Positions 40,520-50,611 of a stretch of 64,000 bases of DNA are shown here, piece by piece. A model generated the notes under the pieces. It had not been told where the DNA came from and made no database searches. It was given only the letters and a program-made list of their open reading frames with translations. Within the stretch, counting starts at the first letter, position 1; each line of letters opens with the position of its first letter. Both the position numbers and the translations under genes were made by a program. The DNA comes from Companilactobacillus tucceti DSM 20183. GTDB lineage: Bacteria > Bacillota > Bacilli > Lactobacillales > Lactobacillaceae. Where the stretch lies: the NCBI RefSeq assembly GCF_001434665.1, contig NZ_AZDG01000011.1:1-64000 (forward strand). The letters run 5' to 3'.

Positions 40520-42229
40520 ATGCGAGAATTACTCAAATCACTGGACAAATTGAATCATGTCTATGAACAATTTGACTTGTTAAATTTTCGAGCTCATAAA
40601 GTTATGCCGTTAACCTTTAACAAAAAGGACAGTAAATCTTTATTACCTCAAAACAAGCGACTTTACTTTAGCTACTCATATCTTGATAAAGAAAAAACTA
40701 GACTGACAAATCTGATTCTGTCACAGACAATCAACTTGAAAGATCCACTTTTTAAACAAAAAAAGATGCTTCATCCAAAGTTGATAGATAAAGCATTAAA
40801 GTTGAAAAATATTGATGAAACTCACAAAAAAGAAGAATCACAATTACCAAATAGGAATCGTAAGATCAACAAATTAAAACGTCTGATAAATATGATCGAT
40901 GACGAAAATGTTGGCCTTTGCCAGGGATACTTAACACAAATGAAAGTGTTGATATATCACAATAAAGCCTCTTTATTTGATGAACGTTCAGAAAAGTATC
41001 ATCCAAAAGAATTACTAGACGACGTAGATTTTAGAATGAAAATCATGCAATTTGATTACGACCGCTATCTATATGATGATTTCACACCTGAAGATTTTTT
41101 AGACTATCTTATTTTTGAAAAAACTCAACGACATGCCAGTTTTATTAAATCTTACGATGCAAGAGTCCTACTGCCAGATGCTGAAAATTGTGGTTTTTCA
41201 GGAATTGCTTATGAAGTAAAAATTGATGGAATTCGTGAATGTTACGTAACCTTTAAAGGTACAGAAGCAGACATGGATTACACTGAGAACTCTAGAAGTA
41301 AACGTTTAGAAAAATTTTTACTAGAAGGATATAAAGATTGGAACTATAACGTTAATGCAATTCTAGTCGGTAAATCAGAGGAAAATGATCAATTAGTGGT
41401 GGCTAGAAAATTTATGAGTTATTTGAATGAACACTTAAAAGAAAATTGCCTCGTATATGGCCTTGGCCACTCTTTAGGAGGACATTTCGTTCAAACCTTA
41501 CAACTAACTGATGATTACTTTAAAGCCGGTTATACCTTAAATTCTGCACCGGTAAACCTAAAACAAGTTCAACAAATAAAGCCTGATTTATTTGACGAAA
41601 CAACTTGGAAAAAGTTATTTGAATTAACCAATCAAAAAACAGTAACTAATATCCTCAACCGAGAAATCAAACGATTGCTACCAAGAGAATATCCTGAAAT
41701 AATCAATCAAAGTTTTGAACAAGACTTAACACAGGTATTTTACGAAATACCTTATACAATTTGGGTCGGACAAAAATTAGAGTACAACTTAAATAATTGG
41801 AAATACCCATTTAAACAGCATTTAGCTTCATATTTAAGTGAAGAGGAAATTCATTCCTATCAACATTTCTTTGAGCAATTATTTGTATATTTACAAGACT
41901 CAAATACTAGTACACAGCTTATGCGCAGTACCTTAGGTTTTTTAGGAGCACGAGTTAAGATATTGCAAGCTGATATAGATAAACCAATAACATCGCAATT
42001 TTTCTACGACTATTCAAATTATATATATGAATCAGGAATTTTCCTAGATCGACCACAAGAAATAACTGAAGATTTAAATACATCCCAACTAACAATGTGG
42101 AAATCGTCAAGAAGGGAATGGCCATTTTTGAAGAGTTTAAATATGGATATGTTAGACTTGTCAGTTTATTTCCATATTATTTCAGGAGTTAAATATTTTT
42201 TGAATAAAAAACCTAATAAAATCGAATAA
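40520..42229 (+). CDS. Lipase-like alpha/beta-hydrolase, uncharacterised
   Basis: The 569-residue cytoplasmic protein has a central lipase-like region. The nucleophile elbow GLGHSLGGHFVQTLQL is at about 315-330, preceded by YVTFKGTEADMDYTENSR (the class 3 lipase GTE oxyanion stretch, about 249-266). The N-terminal ~200 residues are charged and helical and unlike known enzymes; the C-terminal ~200 residues are helical. The Asp and His of a triad are not assignable by eye. No signal peptide, so it would act inside the cell. It diverges from the clpL operon, whose operators may also affect it. RBS AGAGGTGATC. It resembles Mbeg1/DUF2974-like proteins; function unknown. Confidence 0.7.
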   Translation: MRELLKSLDKLNHVYEQFDLLNFRAHKVMPLTFNKKDSKSLLPQNKRLYFSYSYLDKEKTRLTNLILSQTINLKDPLFKQKKMLHPKLIDKALKLKNIDETHKKEESQLPNRNRKINKLKRLINMIDDENVGLCQGYLTQMKVLIYHNKASLFDERSEKYHPKELLDDVDFRMKIMQFDYDRYLYDDFTPEDFLDYLIFEKTQRHASFIKSYDARVLLPDAENCGFSGIAYEVKIDGIRECYVTFKGTEADMDYTENSRSKRLEKFLLEGYKDWNYNVNAILVGKSEENDQLVVARKFMSYLNEHLKENCLVYGLGHSLGGHFVQTLQLTDDYFKAGYTLNSAPVNLKQVQQIKPDLFDETTWKKLFELTNQKTVTNILNREIKRLLPREYPEIINQSFEQDLTQVFYEIPYTIWVGQKLEYNLNNWKYPFKQHLASYLSEEEIHSYQHFFEQLFVYLQDSNTSTQLMRSTLGFLGARVKILQADIDKPITSQFFYDYSNYIYESGIFLDRPQEITEDLNTSQLTMWKSSRREWPFLKSLNMDMLDLSVYFHIISGVKYFLNKKPNKIE

Positions 42230-42262
42230 AAAGTCGCTAATCGAATTGATTAGCGACTTTTT
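42230..42262. terminator. Bidirectional terminator
   Basis: AAAAAGTCGCTAATC - GAATT - GATTAGCGACTTTTTT, a perfect 15-bp stem serving the convergent lipase-like and SLAP genes. Confidence 0.9.
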
Positions 42263-43947
42263 TAAACCGTATCATCAGATAATAACCACTCATTAGTTGA
42301 AACACGATAAGCATGTTTTCCGTTAATTGTTGTAGATTTATCAGTTCTCCAAGAAGAATTTGGTCTCAAAGCACGATTATTTACTTTTTTACCCTTAGAA
42401 TCATAGAGATATTTGATCTTGCCATCAGATGTTGTTACAGATGCATTGATTGAAGTGTATTCAAACACATCACTAGCTTTGACATACTCATAAGTTGAGA
42501 CACCATAATATGTTTGACCTTTAATTACTATTTTCTTATCAACATGCCAATCTGAATTTTCGGCTAATCCTCTATTTTCAACTACTTCCCCATCTTTTGT
42601 ATAAAGCTTTGAAAGATTATGAGTTGTAACATTAGTTCTAAACGCAGTGACATTTTTTGGTCTTTTGACTAGCTTTATATTTATATTATTTTTAGATTTA
42701 TCAATCGTTACTTCACTTGACTCATTTTCAGCTAAATCATAGCCTTCAGGAACTATTAGGCTATATTTTTGACCATGTTTTCCGTGTAAGTTTAACGTTG
42801 TAATCCCTTTCTTTGTGGATTGATCTATGAAGTTTACTGTTGTGTGGTATTTTTTTTCTGGTTTTGGTTTGATTAGTTCTGGTGTTGGACTTGGATTTTT
42901 TTGCAAGAAAACAGTAACCAAGTTATCGTCTATTTCAAAAGGATTATATTCAAGTAATTTATAACTATCAAATTTAGATTTATTTTCGTTAAGAATTCCC
43001 AATACTTGTTCTTTCAAAATGTAATTTGAATTTTTCTTGACTTTCGTTGAAATCAAATCAACAACTTCATTACTAAAATTATCTATAAACTTAATTTTAA
43101 TATCTTTGTATGGCATAGCTTTAAGTGGTACTACAACTGATTCATCTTTTATTGGTACATTTATGTCCTCAGTAATATCATATTCTGATAGTTGACTATT
43201 ATATTTTAGCAAACTCAAAATAGTATCACTTGATACATACGAACTATCCTTTGTTACGTAAATCTTAGTAGAATTGAATTTAGCTCCCTTTTCATCTGTA
43301 AACACTACATTTATCGGTTTAAAAATATCATCTACCACTTCATCGGGATTTGTTTCAATAGCATTGTCATCTTTTGAAATTATATCAGCAAATATATTGT
43401 TCCCCCAACTATGAGGTCGTGAAACTAATTTAAACCCACTTGGAATTAGATTTTTAGGTAACTCCAATTCGTGATCATAATCAAAGAAATCAATAAATAA
43501 AGGGGATGCATATTCATTTGGCTTAACATTTCTTATCCTGAAATTTACTATATGTAAACTTTTTTTACTAGTATCAAGAGGTGGTATTTTTTTTAATTTA
43601 ACAACTAATGTATCAATATGCTTAATATCAAAATCATATCCACCGTTAGATTGCAAATCTTCTTCAAACTCATACACATCAGTGTCAAATCCTTCCATCA
43701 GATCACTTGAAGATATAAAGTTTTCACCCGACCTAACTTCTAATGTCACTTTACCTATTTCAGAGTCACCAAGTTTATATATAATATTAATATACCCAAA
43801 ATCATTTTTCTTAATTTCATTACTTACTTTTATACTTTTCTCTGTTGAACTAGCTGCAACATAATTCATCATTCCTTGAACTAATAATGAGCTGAACATA
43901 ATATTACCGACAGCCAATGCAGCAAATATAACTGACTTATTTTTCAT
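42262..43947 (-). CDS. Secreted SLAP-domain surface protein 1
   Basis: The 561-residue exported protein has a signal peptide (about 1-33). An N-terminal region with no known domain follows, then short beta-rich repeats of the MucBP/ubiquitin-like kind (VNFIDQSTKKGITTLNLHGKHGQ at about 373). Two C-terminal SLAP repeats carry YTKDGEVVENRGLAENSDWHVD...YYGVSTYEYV and YDSKGKKVNNRALRPNSSWRTD...AYRVSTNEWL. SLAP domains bind non-covalently to wall polysaccharide or teichoic acid. It is a paralogue of the next gene (44084-45352). RBS GGGAG. Likely an adhesion or wall-associated function; partner S-layer genes are not seen. Confidence 0.85.
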   Translation of the reverse strand: MKNKSVIFAALAVGNIMFSSLLVQGMMNYVAASSTEKSIKVSNEIKKNDFGYINIIYKLGDSEIGKVTLEVRSGENFISSSDLMEGFDTDVYEFEEDLQSNGGYDFDIKHIDTLVVKLKKIPPLDTSKKSLHIVNFRIRNVKPNEYASPLFIDFFDYDHELELPKNLIPSGFKLVSRPHSWGNNIFADIISKDDNAIETNPDEVVDDIFKPINVVFTDEKGAKFNSTKIYVTKDSSYVSSDTILSLLKYNSQLSEYDITEDINVPIKDESVVVPLKAMPYKDIKIKFIDNFSNEVVDLISTKVKKNSNYILKEQVLGILNENKSKFDSYKLLEYNPFEIDDNLVTVFLQKNPSPTPELIKPKPEKKYHTTVNFIDQSTKKGITTLNLHGKHGQKYSLIVPEGYDLAENESSEVTIDKSKNNINIKLVKRPKNVTAFRTNVTTHNLSKLYTKDGEVVENRGLAENSDWHVDKKIVIKGQTYYGVSTYEYVKASDVFEYTSINASVTTSDGKIKYLYDSKGKKVNNRALRPNSSWRTDKSTTINGKHAYRVSTNEWLLSDDTV

Positions 43948-43979
43948 TAATTTCTCCCAAATAAAATATTTTGATATAC

Positions 43980-44013
43980 AAAAGGGGCCAATCTTAAGGA
44001 CTGGCCCTTTTGA
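43980..44013 (-). terminator. Terminator between the two SLAP genes
   Basis: CAAAAGGGGCCAATC - TTAAG - GACTGGCCCTTTTG, stem with one wobble on the minus strand. It indicates that the paralogues are transcribed separately. Confidence 0.8.
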
Positions 44014-44083
44014 GGTTTTGTTTTATTTAAAATGTGAATTTGATGAATTTATTGGAGGATAATTTCAAACAAACTTACTTTAA

Positions 44084-45352
44084 TTACACAAGATCACTTT
44101 CAAGTACCCATTCATTCGTTGAAACACGATAGGCAACTTGATTATTGATCATTGCTTTTTTATCAGTTCTCCAGTATGTATTAGGAGCTAATGCACGATT
44201 ACTTACCATTTCACCTTTACTATTGTAAAGATGTTTTGAGATACCTCTTGATGTTCCAATAATTGAGAAACCTGCTTGAAATTCAAAAACATCACTAGCT
44301 TTAACGAATTCATTTGTTGAAACTCCATAGTATGTTTCACCGTTTAATACCAATTTCTTATCTGTTACCCAATCACTATTAGCTGATAGTCCTCTATTAG
44401 CAATTCTTTTACCATCTTTTGAATAAAGTACAGATGGATTCTTTGTTGAAATTAGACCTTTAAAGGCTGTTACCTTACCGGCTACATTTTTAACAACTTT
44501 TACTTCAACTGTTGATTTATTCTTATCGATTTTAACGCTCTTTGATTCACCTTTGGCTAATTCATAACCCTTTGGAATTGTAAACGATACAATTTGTCCA
44601 TTCTTACCAGAGATATTTGTCGAATTAACTTTTTTCTTTGTTGCTTGATCAATAAAGTTAACTGTCATCTTGTATGTTTTCTTATCTGTAACTGAAGGTT
44701 TAGTTGTTGGTTTTGATGTTCCTGGGTTTGGAGCTTCTTTTACTTCTACACTAATAAACCATTCAGCCTCGCTCTTATCGATCTTAAATGATTTATTTTT
44801 ATCCGTAACTATCACATATCCATTCGGATTTGTTAATTTACTAGCATCTATTTCAGTACCATCTTCAGAAACATTTTTCACAGTTCCTTCTGGGATTTTA
44901 TCTGTTACTTTTCCATTAATTGTATATTTAATTTTTACAGTCTTAGTTTGAACTTTATTTTTCAATTTAACAGTAACAATATTACTTGTTTCTACAGTAT
45001 AAAATTCAACACTACCAGCTAATTCATAGGTATTAGACAATTTAGAGTTTTCAAAAAATGTTACAACATCATTCTTTGAAATCTTACTCTCATTAACTTT
45101 TACGCGATCTTTTAATTCTTTATCAGGCAGTGTAGTAATTGGATCGCCTTTTTCATCTAAAAATTTATACGTTATATCAGTTTTTCCATCTTCTGTTTCT
45201 TGACCTGGTGTTGGAGCTGGATTTTCTGGTGCAGTTACTTCACTGCCCGCACCATCAGCAGCTTGAACAACCAATCCCTGAACTGTACTTGGATTTAAAA
45301 CCATGGCACTAAATAATAAACTCGTTATAACAAGGGACTTTGTTTTCTTCAT
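44084..45352 (-). CDS. Secreted SLAP-domain surface protein 2
   Basis: The 422-residue paralogue of the preceding protein has a signal peptide (about 1-32), a short Pro/Thr-rich stretch with APENPAPTPGQE, MucBP-like beta repeats (ITYKFLDEKGDPI, VKIKYTINGKV, MTVNFIDQATKKK) and two C-terminal SLAP repeats (YSKDGKRIANRGLSANSDW and YNSKGEMVSNRALAPNTYW, each followed by .VSTNE.V). The N-terminal part differs from protein 1, so the pair arose by duplication and diverged in the exposed region while keeping the wall anchor. RBS TTAGGAGAG. Confidence 0.85.
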   Translation of the reverse strand: MKKTKSLVITSLLFSAMVLNPSTVQGLVVQAADGAGSEVTAPENPAPTPGQETEDGKTDITYKFLDEKGDPITTLPDKELKDRVKVNESKISKNDVVTFFENSKLSNTYELAGSVEFYTVETSNIVTVKLKNKVQTKTVKIKYTINGKVTDKIPEGTVKNVSEDGTEIDASKLTNPNGYVIVTDKNKSFKIDKSEAEWFISVEVKEAPNPGTSKPTTKPSVTDKKTYKMTVNFIDQATKKKVNSTNISGKNGQIVSFTIPKGYELAKGESKSVKIDKNKSTVEVKVVKNVAGKVTAFKGLISTKNPSVLYSKDGKRIANRGLSANSDWVTDKKLVLNGETYYGVSTNEFVKASDVFEFQAGFSIIGTSRGISKHLYNSKGEMVSNRALAPNTYWRTDKKAMINNQVAYRVSTNEWVLESDLV

Positions 45353-45461
45353 AAAATCTCTCCTAAGTGTTTAATTATTTGATACCTAATAATCATATTT
45401 CACCATTGTATAATTAATGTAAAACTAGTGTAATTGTGATGTAAATTTTCAGAAAATAAAA

Positions 45462-45508
45462 AAAGGATTTAAGCAAAATTTTAATTTCTGCTTAAATCCT
45501 TTTTACTT
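45462..45508 (-). terminator. Terminator of the mntH-tetR operon
   Basis: AAAAAGGATTTAAGCA and TGCTTAAATCCTTTTT form a 16-bp stem whose arm overlaps the last codons of the TetR gene, with T runs on both strands. Confidence 0.85.
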
Positions 45509-46107
45509 ATCAACTGGATCATTAATTCGATTTCCGATTCGGTCAATTCTTTAACTTCTTTACTTATAACTTTGTTATTTTTTAAAATCAGCTCATCATA
45601 AAGTGACTTCTGAATAATTGAAATTATTATACCCGTAGCGTATTTAAAGTCTTTCACATCAACATTAAGTTGATTATCGATTGCACTTAACTCTTTAATC
45701 AACTTATCTTGAATATTACTCAAAACTTCTATTAACCAATCTGTCTGGCTATCACTAAGTAGAGGGCGTTCACGAATGGTTATCATGAATGATCGATAAC
45801 TATTCTCATCTTCAAATATTCTACAAATACGTTCATACAGATCAACGATTTGTTTTTTTAAATCATCTACGGTTTTAACCTCTGAAAACCAATCGTCTAT
45901 AACAACAGTTCTACTTTCGATACCTTGATGAACAATAGTATCTAATATTTCACGTTTACCATCAGGAAAATAATAGTACAATGACCCATCAGATATTCCC
46001 GCTTCACGACTGATTTCTCTAGTAGTCGTTGCTTCAAATCCCTGTTCGGAAAACATACTCTGAGCAACTTTTAAAATCTTATCTTTTTGAAGTTCACTTT
46101 TTTCCAT
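45481..46107 (-). CDS. TetR-family regulator linked to mntH
   Basis: The 208-residue protein starts with a classical TetR helix-turn-helix (KILKVAQSMFSEQGFEATTTREISREAGISDGSLYYYFPDGKREILD, residues about 10-55) and continues with a helical ligand domain rich in acidic residues. It lies 10 bases after mntH on the same strand and has RBS TAGGAG. A palindrome of the TetR kind, TTGAGCG-TG-CGCTCAA, lies in front of mntH (47622-47637), suggesting that it represses its own operon. Manganese uptake is normally controlled by MntR (DtxR family), so a TetR partner is unusual; the ligand is unknown. Confidence 0.85.
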   Translation of the reverse strand: MEKSELQKDKILKVAQSMFSEQGFEATTTREISREAGISDGSLYYYFPDGKREILDTIVHQGIESRTVVIDDWFSEVKTVDDLKKQIVDLYERICRIFEDENSYRSFMITIRERPLLSDSQTDWLIEVLSNIQDKLIKELSAIDNQLNVDVKDFKYATGIIISIIQKSLYDELILKNNKVISKEVKELTESEIELMIQLISKKDLSRN

Positions 46108-46117
46108 AAGCTCGCTC

Positions 46118-47482
46118 CTACATTCCTGTTATTGTTTGTACAATTAAATAGATGTTCAAGATGATCAAGACAATTGTGGCAAACCAAGCACTGTATTTGA
46201 CCCACTTCTTATTAATAAACTCTCCCATCAACTTCTTATCACTAGTAAAAATTACTAATGGAATAATTGCAAACGGAAGTGCAACACTTAAGAATACTTG
46301 TGAAAATGTCAAAAGGTTTTCAATTTTGGCTTCATTATCATGGTAATAAATAGCAAATATCAAAACTGGTGTTACTGATAGAAGTCTTGTCAAAAGACGT
46401 TGTGCCCACAAAGGCATCTTTAATCTGATGAAACCTTCCATAATGATTTGTCCAGAAAGTGTACCAGTAATAGTTGAACTTTGACCTGATGATAACAAGG
46501 CCACAGCGAAAAGCATACTTAAAATCGGACTAGCAATTGCACCAACAACTTGCTTGTTACTCAATGCGTTGAACAAATCAACGAATCGTCCCAAATCACT
46601 ATTTGTACCATAGAATAATGCTGCACCTAATATCAATAGCAAACTATTAACGATAAATGCTAAGAATAGTTGAATGTTTGAATCAATAGTTGAGAACTTA
46701 ATTGCCTTAGCAATGTCCTTCTTACTTTCACGATCAACTTTTCTGGTCTGTGAAATCGATGAACCTAAGTACAAATCATGGGGCATAACAGTTGCACCAA
46801 CAATACCTAATGAAAGATAAAGCATTGATTTGTTTGTAACAATACTGCTGGCTGGAACATATCCACCCATAATTCCTGAAACGCTAGGTTTAGCCAAAAA
46901 AACTTCATACAAGAAAACTAACAAAATAACTGCAACTAATGTAGCAACAATAGCTTCAATTTTACGAAATCCTAATTTCATTAATAACAAAAGAATCAAA
47001 ACATCGGCGGCAGTAATTAAAATACCAACTATCAAAGGTATATTAAATAGTAACTTAATAGCAATACCTGAACCGATGATTTCAGCAATATCCGTTGCCA
47101 TAATAGCAAGTTCAGCAATGATCCAAAGGATGAAACCGCCAACTTTGGAAGTTCTTTCTCTAGTTAATTGAGCTAAATCCTTACCTGTTACGATACCTAA
47201 TTTAGCTGACATTGATTGCAATAACATAGCAATTAAACTGGAAATAAGTACAACAGATAAAAGTGTGTACTTAAACTGTGCACCACCAGCAATCGATGTT
47301 ATCCAGTTACCCGGATCCATATAACCGACAGCAATTAAAACTCCAGGTCCTGTGAAAGTCATTAAAGTTCTCCAGAATCCCGCACCTTCTGGAACTTCAA
47401 TACTTCCATTAATTTCGTCCAAACTCTTATTGTCTGCAGAATTAGAGCTCACGAATTTCTTTGTTTCACCACTATTTTTCAT
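46118..47482 (-). CDS. mntH: NRAMP-family manganese transporter
   Basis: The 454-residue, 11-helix transporter has the metal-binding motif DPGNW in helix 1 (about residue 56), and [13 protein letters not shown] in helix 6 (about 234-246), whose Met and neighbouring His coordinate Mn2+. The conserved transport motif region [19 protein letters not shown] follows. It imports Mn2+ with protons; lactobacilli accumulate Mn in place of superoxide dismutase and often have several MntH paralogues. A charged 30-residue N-terminal tail precedes helix 1. RBS AAAGAGG. It heads the operon with the TetR gene. Confidence 0.93.
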   Translation of the reverse strand: MKNSGETKKFVSSNSADNKSLDEINGSIEVPEGAGFWRTLMTFTGPGVLIAVGYMDPGNWITSIAGGAQFKYTLLSVVLISSLIAMLLQSMSAKLGIVTGKDLAQLTRERTSKVGGFILWIIAELAIMATDIAEIIGSGIAIKLLFNIPLIVGILITAADVLILLLLMKLGFRKIEAIVATLVAVILLVFLYEVFLAKPSVSGIMGGYVPASSIVTNKSMLYLSLGIVGATVMPHDLYLGSSISQTRKVDRESKKDIAKAIKFSTIDSNIQLFLAFIVNSLLLILGAALFYGTNSDLGRFVDLFNALSNKQVVGAIASPILSMLFAVALLSSGQSSTITGTLSGQIIMEGFIRLKMPLWAQRLLTRLLSVTPVLIFAIYYHDNEAKIENLLTFSQVFLSVALPFAIIPLVIFTSDKKLMGEFINKKWVKYSAWFATIVLIILNIYLIVQTITGM

Positions 47483-47621
47483 AGTAGTACCTCTTTTCTA
47501 TTGGTTTAGAAATTCGGCGATATATTATCATTTCAACTTATGACGTTATCTCCGTATTTTTTAGATAATTAAGCACACGATTAAACTATGCAGCGATATA
47601 AACTTTATTATATTGAATAAT

Positions 47622-47637
47622 TTGAGCGTGCGCTCAA
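47622..47637. promoter_or_regulatory. TetR-type operator in front of mntH
   Basis: TTGAGCG (47622-47628) and CGCTCAA (47631-47637) are perfect inverted arms around TG. On the minus strand TATAAT follows about 19 bases after TTGAGC, so the operator covers the likely promoter, 140 bases before mntH. Confidence 0.65.
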
Positions 47638-47718
47638 TTGACCATTGATACTATATCATGATTTACTGAAAAAAACATTATTTTTTTGGTAATACTAAAA
47701 ATATTTTTGCAGAAACTA

Positions 47719-47752
47719 AAAAATACCCAAGATTTGATCTTGAGTATCTTTT
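47719..47752 (-). terminator. L,D-transpeptidase gene terminator
   Basis: AAAATACCCAAGAT - TTG - ATCTTGAGTATCTTTT, near-perfect stem with T run on the minus strand, directly at the stop codon. Confidence 0.8.
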
Positions 47753-47753
47753 A

Positions 47754-48365
47754 TTATTCAACGACGACTTTCATACCTTCGGGAATATTCGTATTGATCC
47801 ATTTTGCATCGGGAATTGTTAATCTAACACAGCCATGACTAGAAGACTTGCCTAATTTGTGAGCCTCATTTTCAACATATTTTCCATCTTTATCTGTCGG
47901 AACGGAGTGAAATAAGTAGACTCCCCAGTCTTTAAAGGACGTCCAATAATTGGCTCCTTCATCTGATTCAGCATTATAAAATGATTCACCACGATTTTGA
48001 ATTTCAAAGGTGCCCTTTGGAGTTGGTGACTTATTTTCTCCAGTTGCTGCAAACATTGTATATAAAACTCTTTGGTTATCAATGATATAAACACGTTGAT
48101 CTGCAATTGAAACTTTAATATATGCATTTTTATGCTCATTCATATTTGGATAGGGTTTACTTTCAGACGGATATTTCCATGCATCTTCAGAAACTTTTAC
48201 GTCTTCTTTATAAGTTGCCTTATTAGATTGTTGCTTCTTATCATCATTTTTTTCAGTAACTTGTGCGTTAGTAGTTGTTACATTACCAGAATATGTAGCA
48301 TAACCAATTGTTAGTAATGCCATCATTGTAAGAACCGTAATTATAAAAACTTTTATTTTACTCAT
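47754..48365 (-). CDS. L,D-transpeptidase (YkuD family)
   Basis: The 203-residue protein has an N-terminal membrane anchor or signal segment (about 6-26), a Lys/Gln-rich linker, and a C-terminal YkuD domain (about 80-203). The catalytic motif SSSHGCVRLT (His and Cys, about residue 177-186) and the upstream TPKGTFEIQNRGESF strand are intact. It would form 3-3 peptide cross-links or attach proteins to peptidoglycan, or act as a carboxypeptidase. RBS TTGGAGAG. It is transcribed alone. Confidence 0.92.
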   Translation of the reverse strand: MSKIKVFIITVLTMMALLTIGYATYSGNVTTTNAQVTEKNDDKKQQSNKATYKEDVKVSEDAWKYPSESKPYPNMNEHKNAYIKVSIADQRVYIIDNQRVLYTMFAATGENKSPTPKGTFEIQNRGESFYNAESDEGANYWTSFKDWGVYLFHSVPTDKDGKYVENEAHKLGKSSSHGCVRLTIPDAKWINTNIPEGMKVVVE

Positions 48366-48433
48366 TAAAACTCTCCAAATATTTATCGTAATTAATATTA
48401 TTACACTCTTATTAATTCCTTACAACGAGAAAA

Positions 48434-48470
48434 AAAGATGATAGCCAAATTGGCTATCATCTTTAATACT
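48434..48470 (-). terminator. pgi terminator
   Basis: AAAGATGATAGCCA - AAT - TGGCTATCATCTTT (48434-48464) is followed by a T run on the minus strand. Confidence 0.9.
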
Positions 48471-48494
48471 TTTTATTAATTTAAGAAATACAAA

Positions 48495-49835
48495 TTATAG
48501 GCGATCGTTTAACTCTTTACCCAGTTCTTCAAAGCCTGGTTTGCCAAGCAATGCGAACATGTTCTTCTTATATGCTTCAACACCTGGTTGGTTAAATGGA
48601 TTGATTCCGTTTAAGTAACCAGAAATACCAACAGCAATTTCAAAGAAGTAGATCAAGTAACCTAATGTGTATGCGTTTTGTTCTGGAATATGAACACTCA
48701 TTACAGGAACGCCACCATCTGTATGGGCAAGAACAACACCTTCATAAGCACGCTTGTTTACGTAATCCATTGTCTTTCCTTCTAGATAGCCAAGACCATC
48801 AAGATCTTTTTCTTCCTTAGGAATTTCAAGTTCAAAACGAGGTTTGTCGATCATAACAACTGTTTCCATCAAGTTACGACGACCTTCTTGGATATATTGA
48901 CCCAATGAGTGAAGATCAGTTGAGAAGTTAGCTGATGATGGGTAGATACCTTTTTGGTCTTTACCTTCTGATTCACCCATCAATTGCTTCCACCATTCAC
49001 CAAAGTATTGTAGGTTTGGTTCGTAGTTTTCAAGCAATTCAGTAGTATAACCCTTACGATACAAGATGTTTCTTAAAGCAGCATACTTGTAAGCTTCATT
49101 CTTTGTTAAGTCCGCTGATGAATAATCAGTACGTGCAGCAGCAGCACCTTCCATCAACTTATCAATGTCGATACCAGCAACGGCAATTGGCAATAGACCA
49201 ACGGCTGTAAGAACTGAGAAACGACCACCGATGTCATCAGGAACAACGAATTCTTCGTAACCCTCTGCATCAGATTCGCTCTTTAGAGCACCCTTAGCAC
49301 GGTCAGTTGTAGCAAAGATACGTTCCTTTGCTCCTTCTTTACCATACTTTTCAACTAATTTAGCCTTCAAAATTCTAAATGCAATTGAAGGTTCTGTTGT
49401 TGTACCAGATTTTGAAATAACGTTAATACTGAAATCACGATCACCGATAACATCGATCAAGTCAGAAAGATAGTTAGGAGAAATTGAGTTACCTGCAAAG
49501 TAAACTTCTGGAACATCCTTACTGTTTTTGATGTTATAGAATGATGAGTTTAAGAAATCGACAGCAGCGCGAGCACCTAAGTATGAGCCACCAATACCAA
49601 TTCCAACAAATACTTCTGAGTTAGATTGGATCTTCTTAGCAGCTTTCTTGATACGAGCAAATTCATCCTTGTCATAATCAACGGGTAAGTCGATAAAACC
49701 ACGGAAGTCATTACCAGCACCAGTACCCTTACGTAATTCTTCGTCGGCGGCGTTTACAAGTGCTTGCATTTCGCCAAGTTCATTTTCATGAACAAATTTG
49801 CCCAACTTAGAATCGTCAAATTTAATGTGTGTCAT
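48495..49835 (-). CDS. pgi: Glucose-6-phosphate isomerase
   Basis: The 446-residue enzyme interconverts glucose 6-phosphate and fructose 6-phosphate. The phosphate-binding motif [14 protein letters not shown] (family [10 protein letters not shown]), [14 protein letters not shown], the catalytic Glu in MGESEGK and [14 protein letters not shown] near the C-terminal Lys are all present. ATG 49835 is clear: GGAGGAGATAAT precedes it directly. The longer frame to 49928 would overlap the upstream gene without an RBS. Length matches the Gram-positive type (about 450). It is a housekeeping gene, transcribed alone or with the VanZ gene. Confidence 0.95.
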   Translation of the reverse strand: MTHIKFDDSKLGKFVHENELGEMQALVNAADEELRKGTGAGNDFRGFIDLPVDYDKDEFARIKKAAKKIQSNSEVFVGIGIGGSYLGARAAVDFLNSSFYNIKNSKDVPEVYFAGNSISPNYLSDLIDVIGDRDFSINVISKSGTTTEPSIAFRILKAKLVEKYGKEGAKERIFATTDRAKGALKSESDAEGYEEFVVPDDIGGRFSVLTAVGLLPIAVAGIDIDKLMEGAAAARTDYSSADLTKNEAYKYAALRNILYRKGYTTELLENYEPNLQYFGEWWKQLMGESEGKDQKGIYPSSANFSTDLHSLGQYIQEGRRNLMETVVMIDKPRFELEIPKEEKDLDGLGYLEGKTMDYVNKRAYEGVVLAHTDGGVPVMSVHIPEQNAYTLGYLIYFFEIAVGISGYLNGINPFNQPGVEAYKKNMFALLGKPGFEELGKELNDRL

Positions 49836-49888
49836 ATTATCTCCTCCATATTCTTCAAAAACTAGATTAATCATTTTCGATGAAAATT

Positions 49889-50506
49889 TCAAATATTTAT
49901 TCGTTTTTTTACCTTGTAACACACCCAATATAACAAAAAACCGATGGCGGTTCCAATAGTATTGAATATAACGTCGTCTATATCTGTCACACCGGTATTG
50001 AGTATAAACTGCATAGCTTCAATCGATACAGAGATCAAAGCACCCATGACAATGACATTTATAAAGCCTTTTTTTATACCTAATGCAGGTATGAAAAATC
50101 CCATTGGAATAAACCAAAAAATATTTCCATACAGATTATAAACAAAGTCCACTAGAGACTTTGCACCGGCTAATTTAACTGTCTCTACTAAAGGTTTAAG
50201 ATTTATATCTGAAAGCGAACGATGCCAATAAAATTTAAACTGCCAGATAAAATATCCATCCCTAAAGACAGTCAACGCAAACAGTAGTAAAACATAGAAT
50301 GCAAATACAACGATCCAAAATTCTTTAAACGCAGTAGTCTTTTTATGCTTTAGTTTTAACCAAATAACCCTTAATATTATAAAAAATAACGTATATAATA
50401 TAGCTTTGTCTATTGCGTAAAATGAAAGTCGAATCAACGGAAAATGATTGATTCTATCAGCATATGCATTAGCTATATAATTATATAACGGTCCTAAGAA
50501 TAACAT
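49889..50506 (-). CDS. VanZ-family membrane protein
   Basis: The 205-residue protein has five to six hydrophobic helices and the VanZ-like pattern: [20 protein letters not shown] at about 125-144, [33 protein letters not shown] at about 161-193. VanZ gives low-level teicoplanin resistance in enterococci, but most homologues are of unknown role in envelope biology. RBS GGAGG, and GGGAAA just before the ATG. It lies 53 bases upstream of pgi and diverges from ltaS. Confidence 0.85.
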   Translation of the reverse strand: MLFLGPLYNYIANAYADRINHFPLIRLSFYAIDKAILYTLFFIILRVIWLKLKHKKTTAFKEFWIVVFAFYVLLLFALTVFRDGYFIWQFKFYWHRSLSDINLKPLVETVKLAGAKSLVDFVYNLYGNIFWFIPMGFFIPALGIKKGFINVIVMGALISVSIEAMQFILNTGVTDIDDVIFNTIGTAIGFLLYWVCYKVKKRINI

Positions 50507-50611
50507 TTTCCCATTCTTCCTCCATTTTCTAACTAATACGTATTATACTAACAATTAAGTAATTTATTTAGAAGTAGTTATAAGTAATTTTAATAAATAA
50601 GGATTCTTTAA

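Noticed and set aside
49836-49928. Longer pgi start overlapping the VanZ gene
   Set aside because: No RBS, and the added residues are not seen in glucose-6-phosphate isomerases; ATG 49835 has GGAGGAG.
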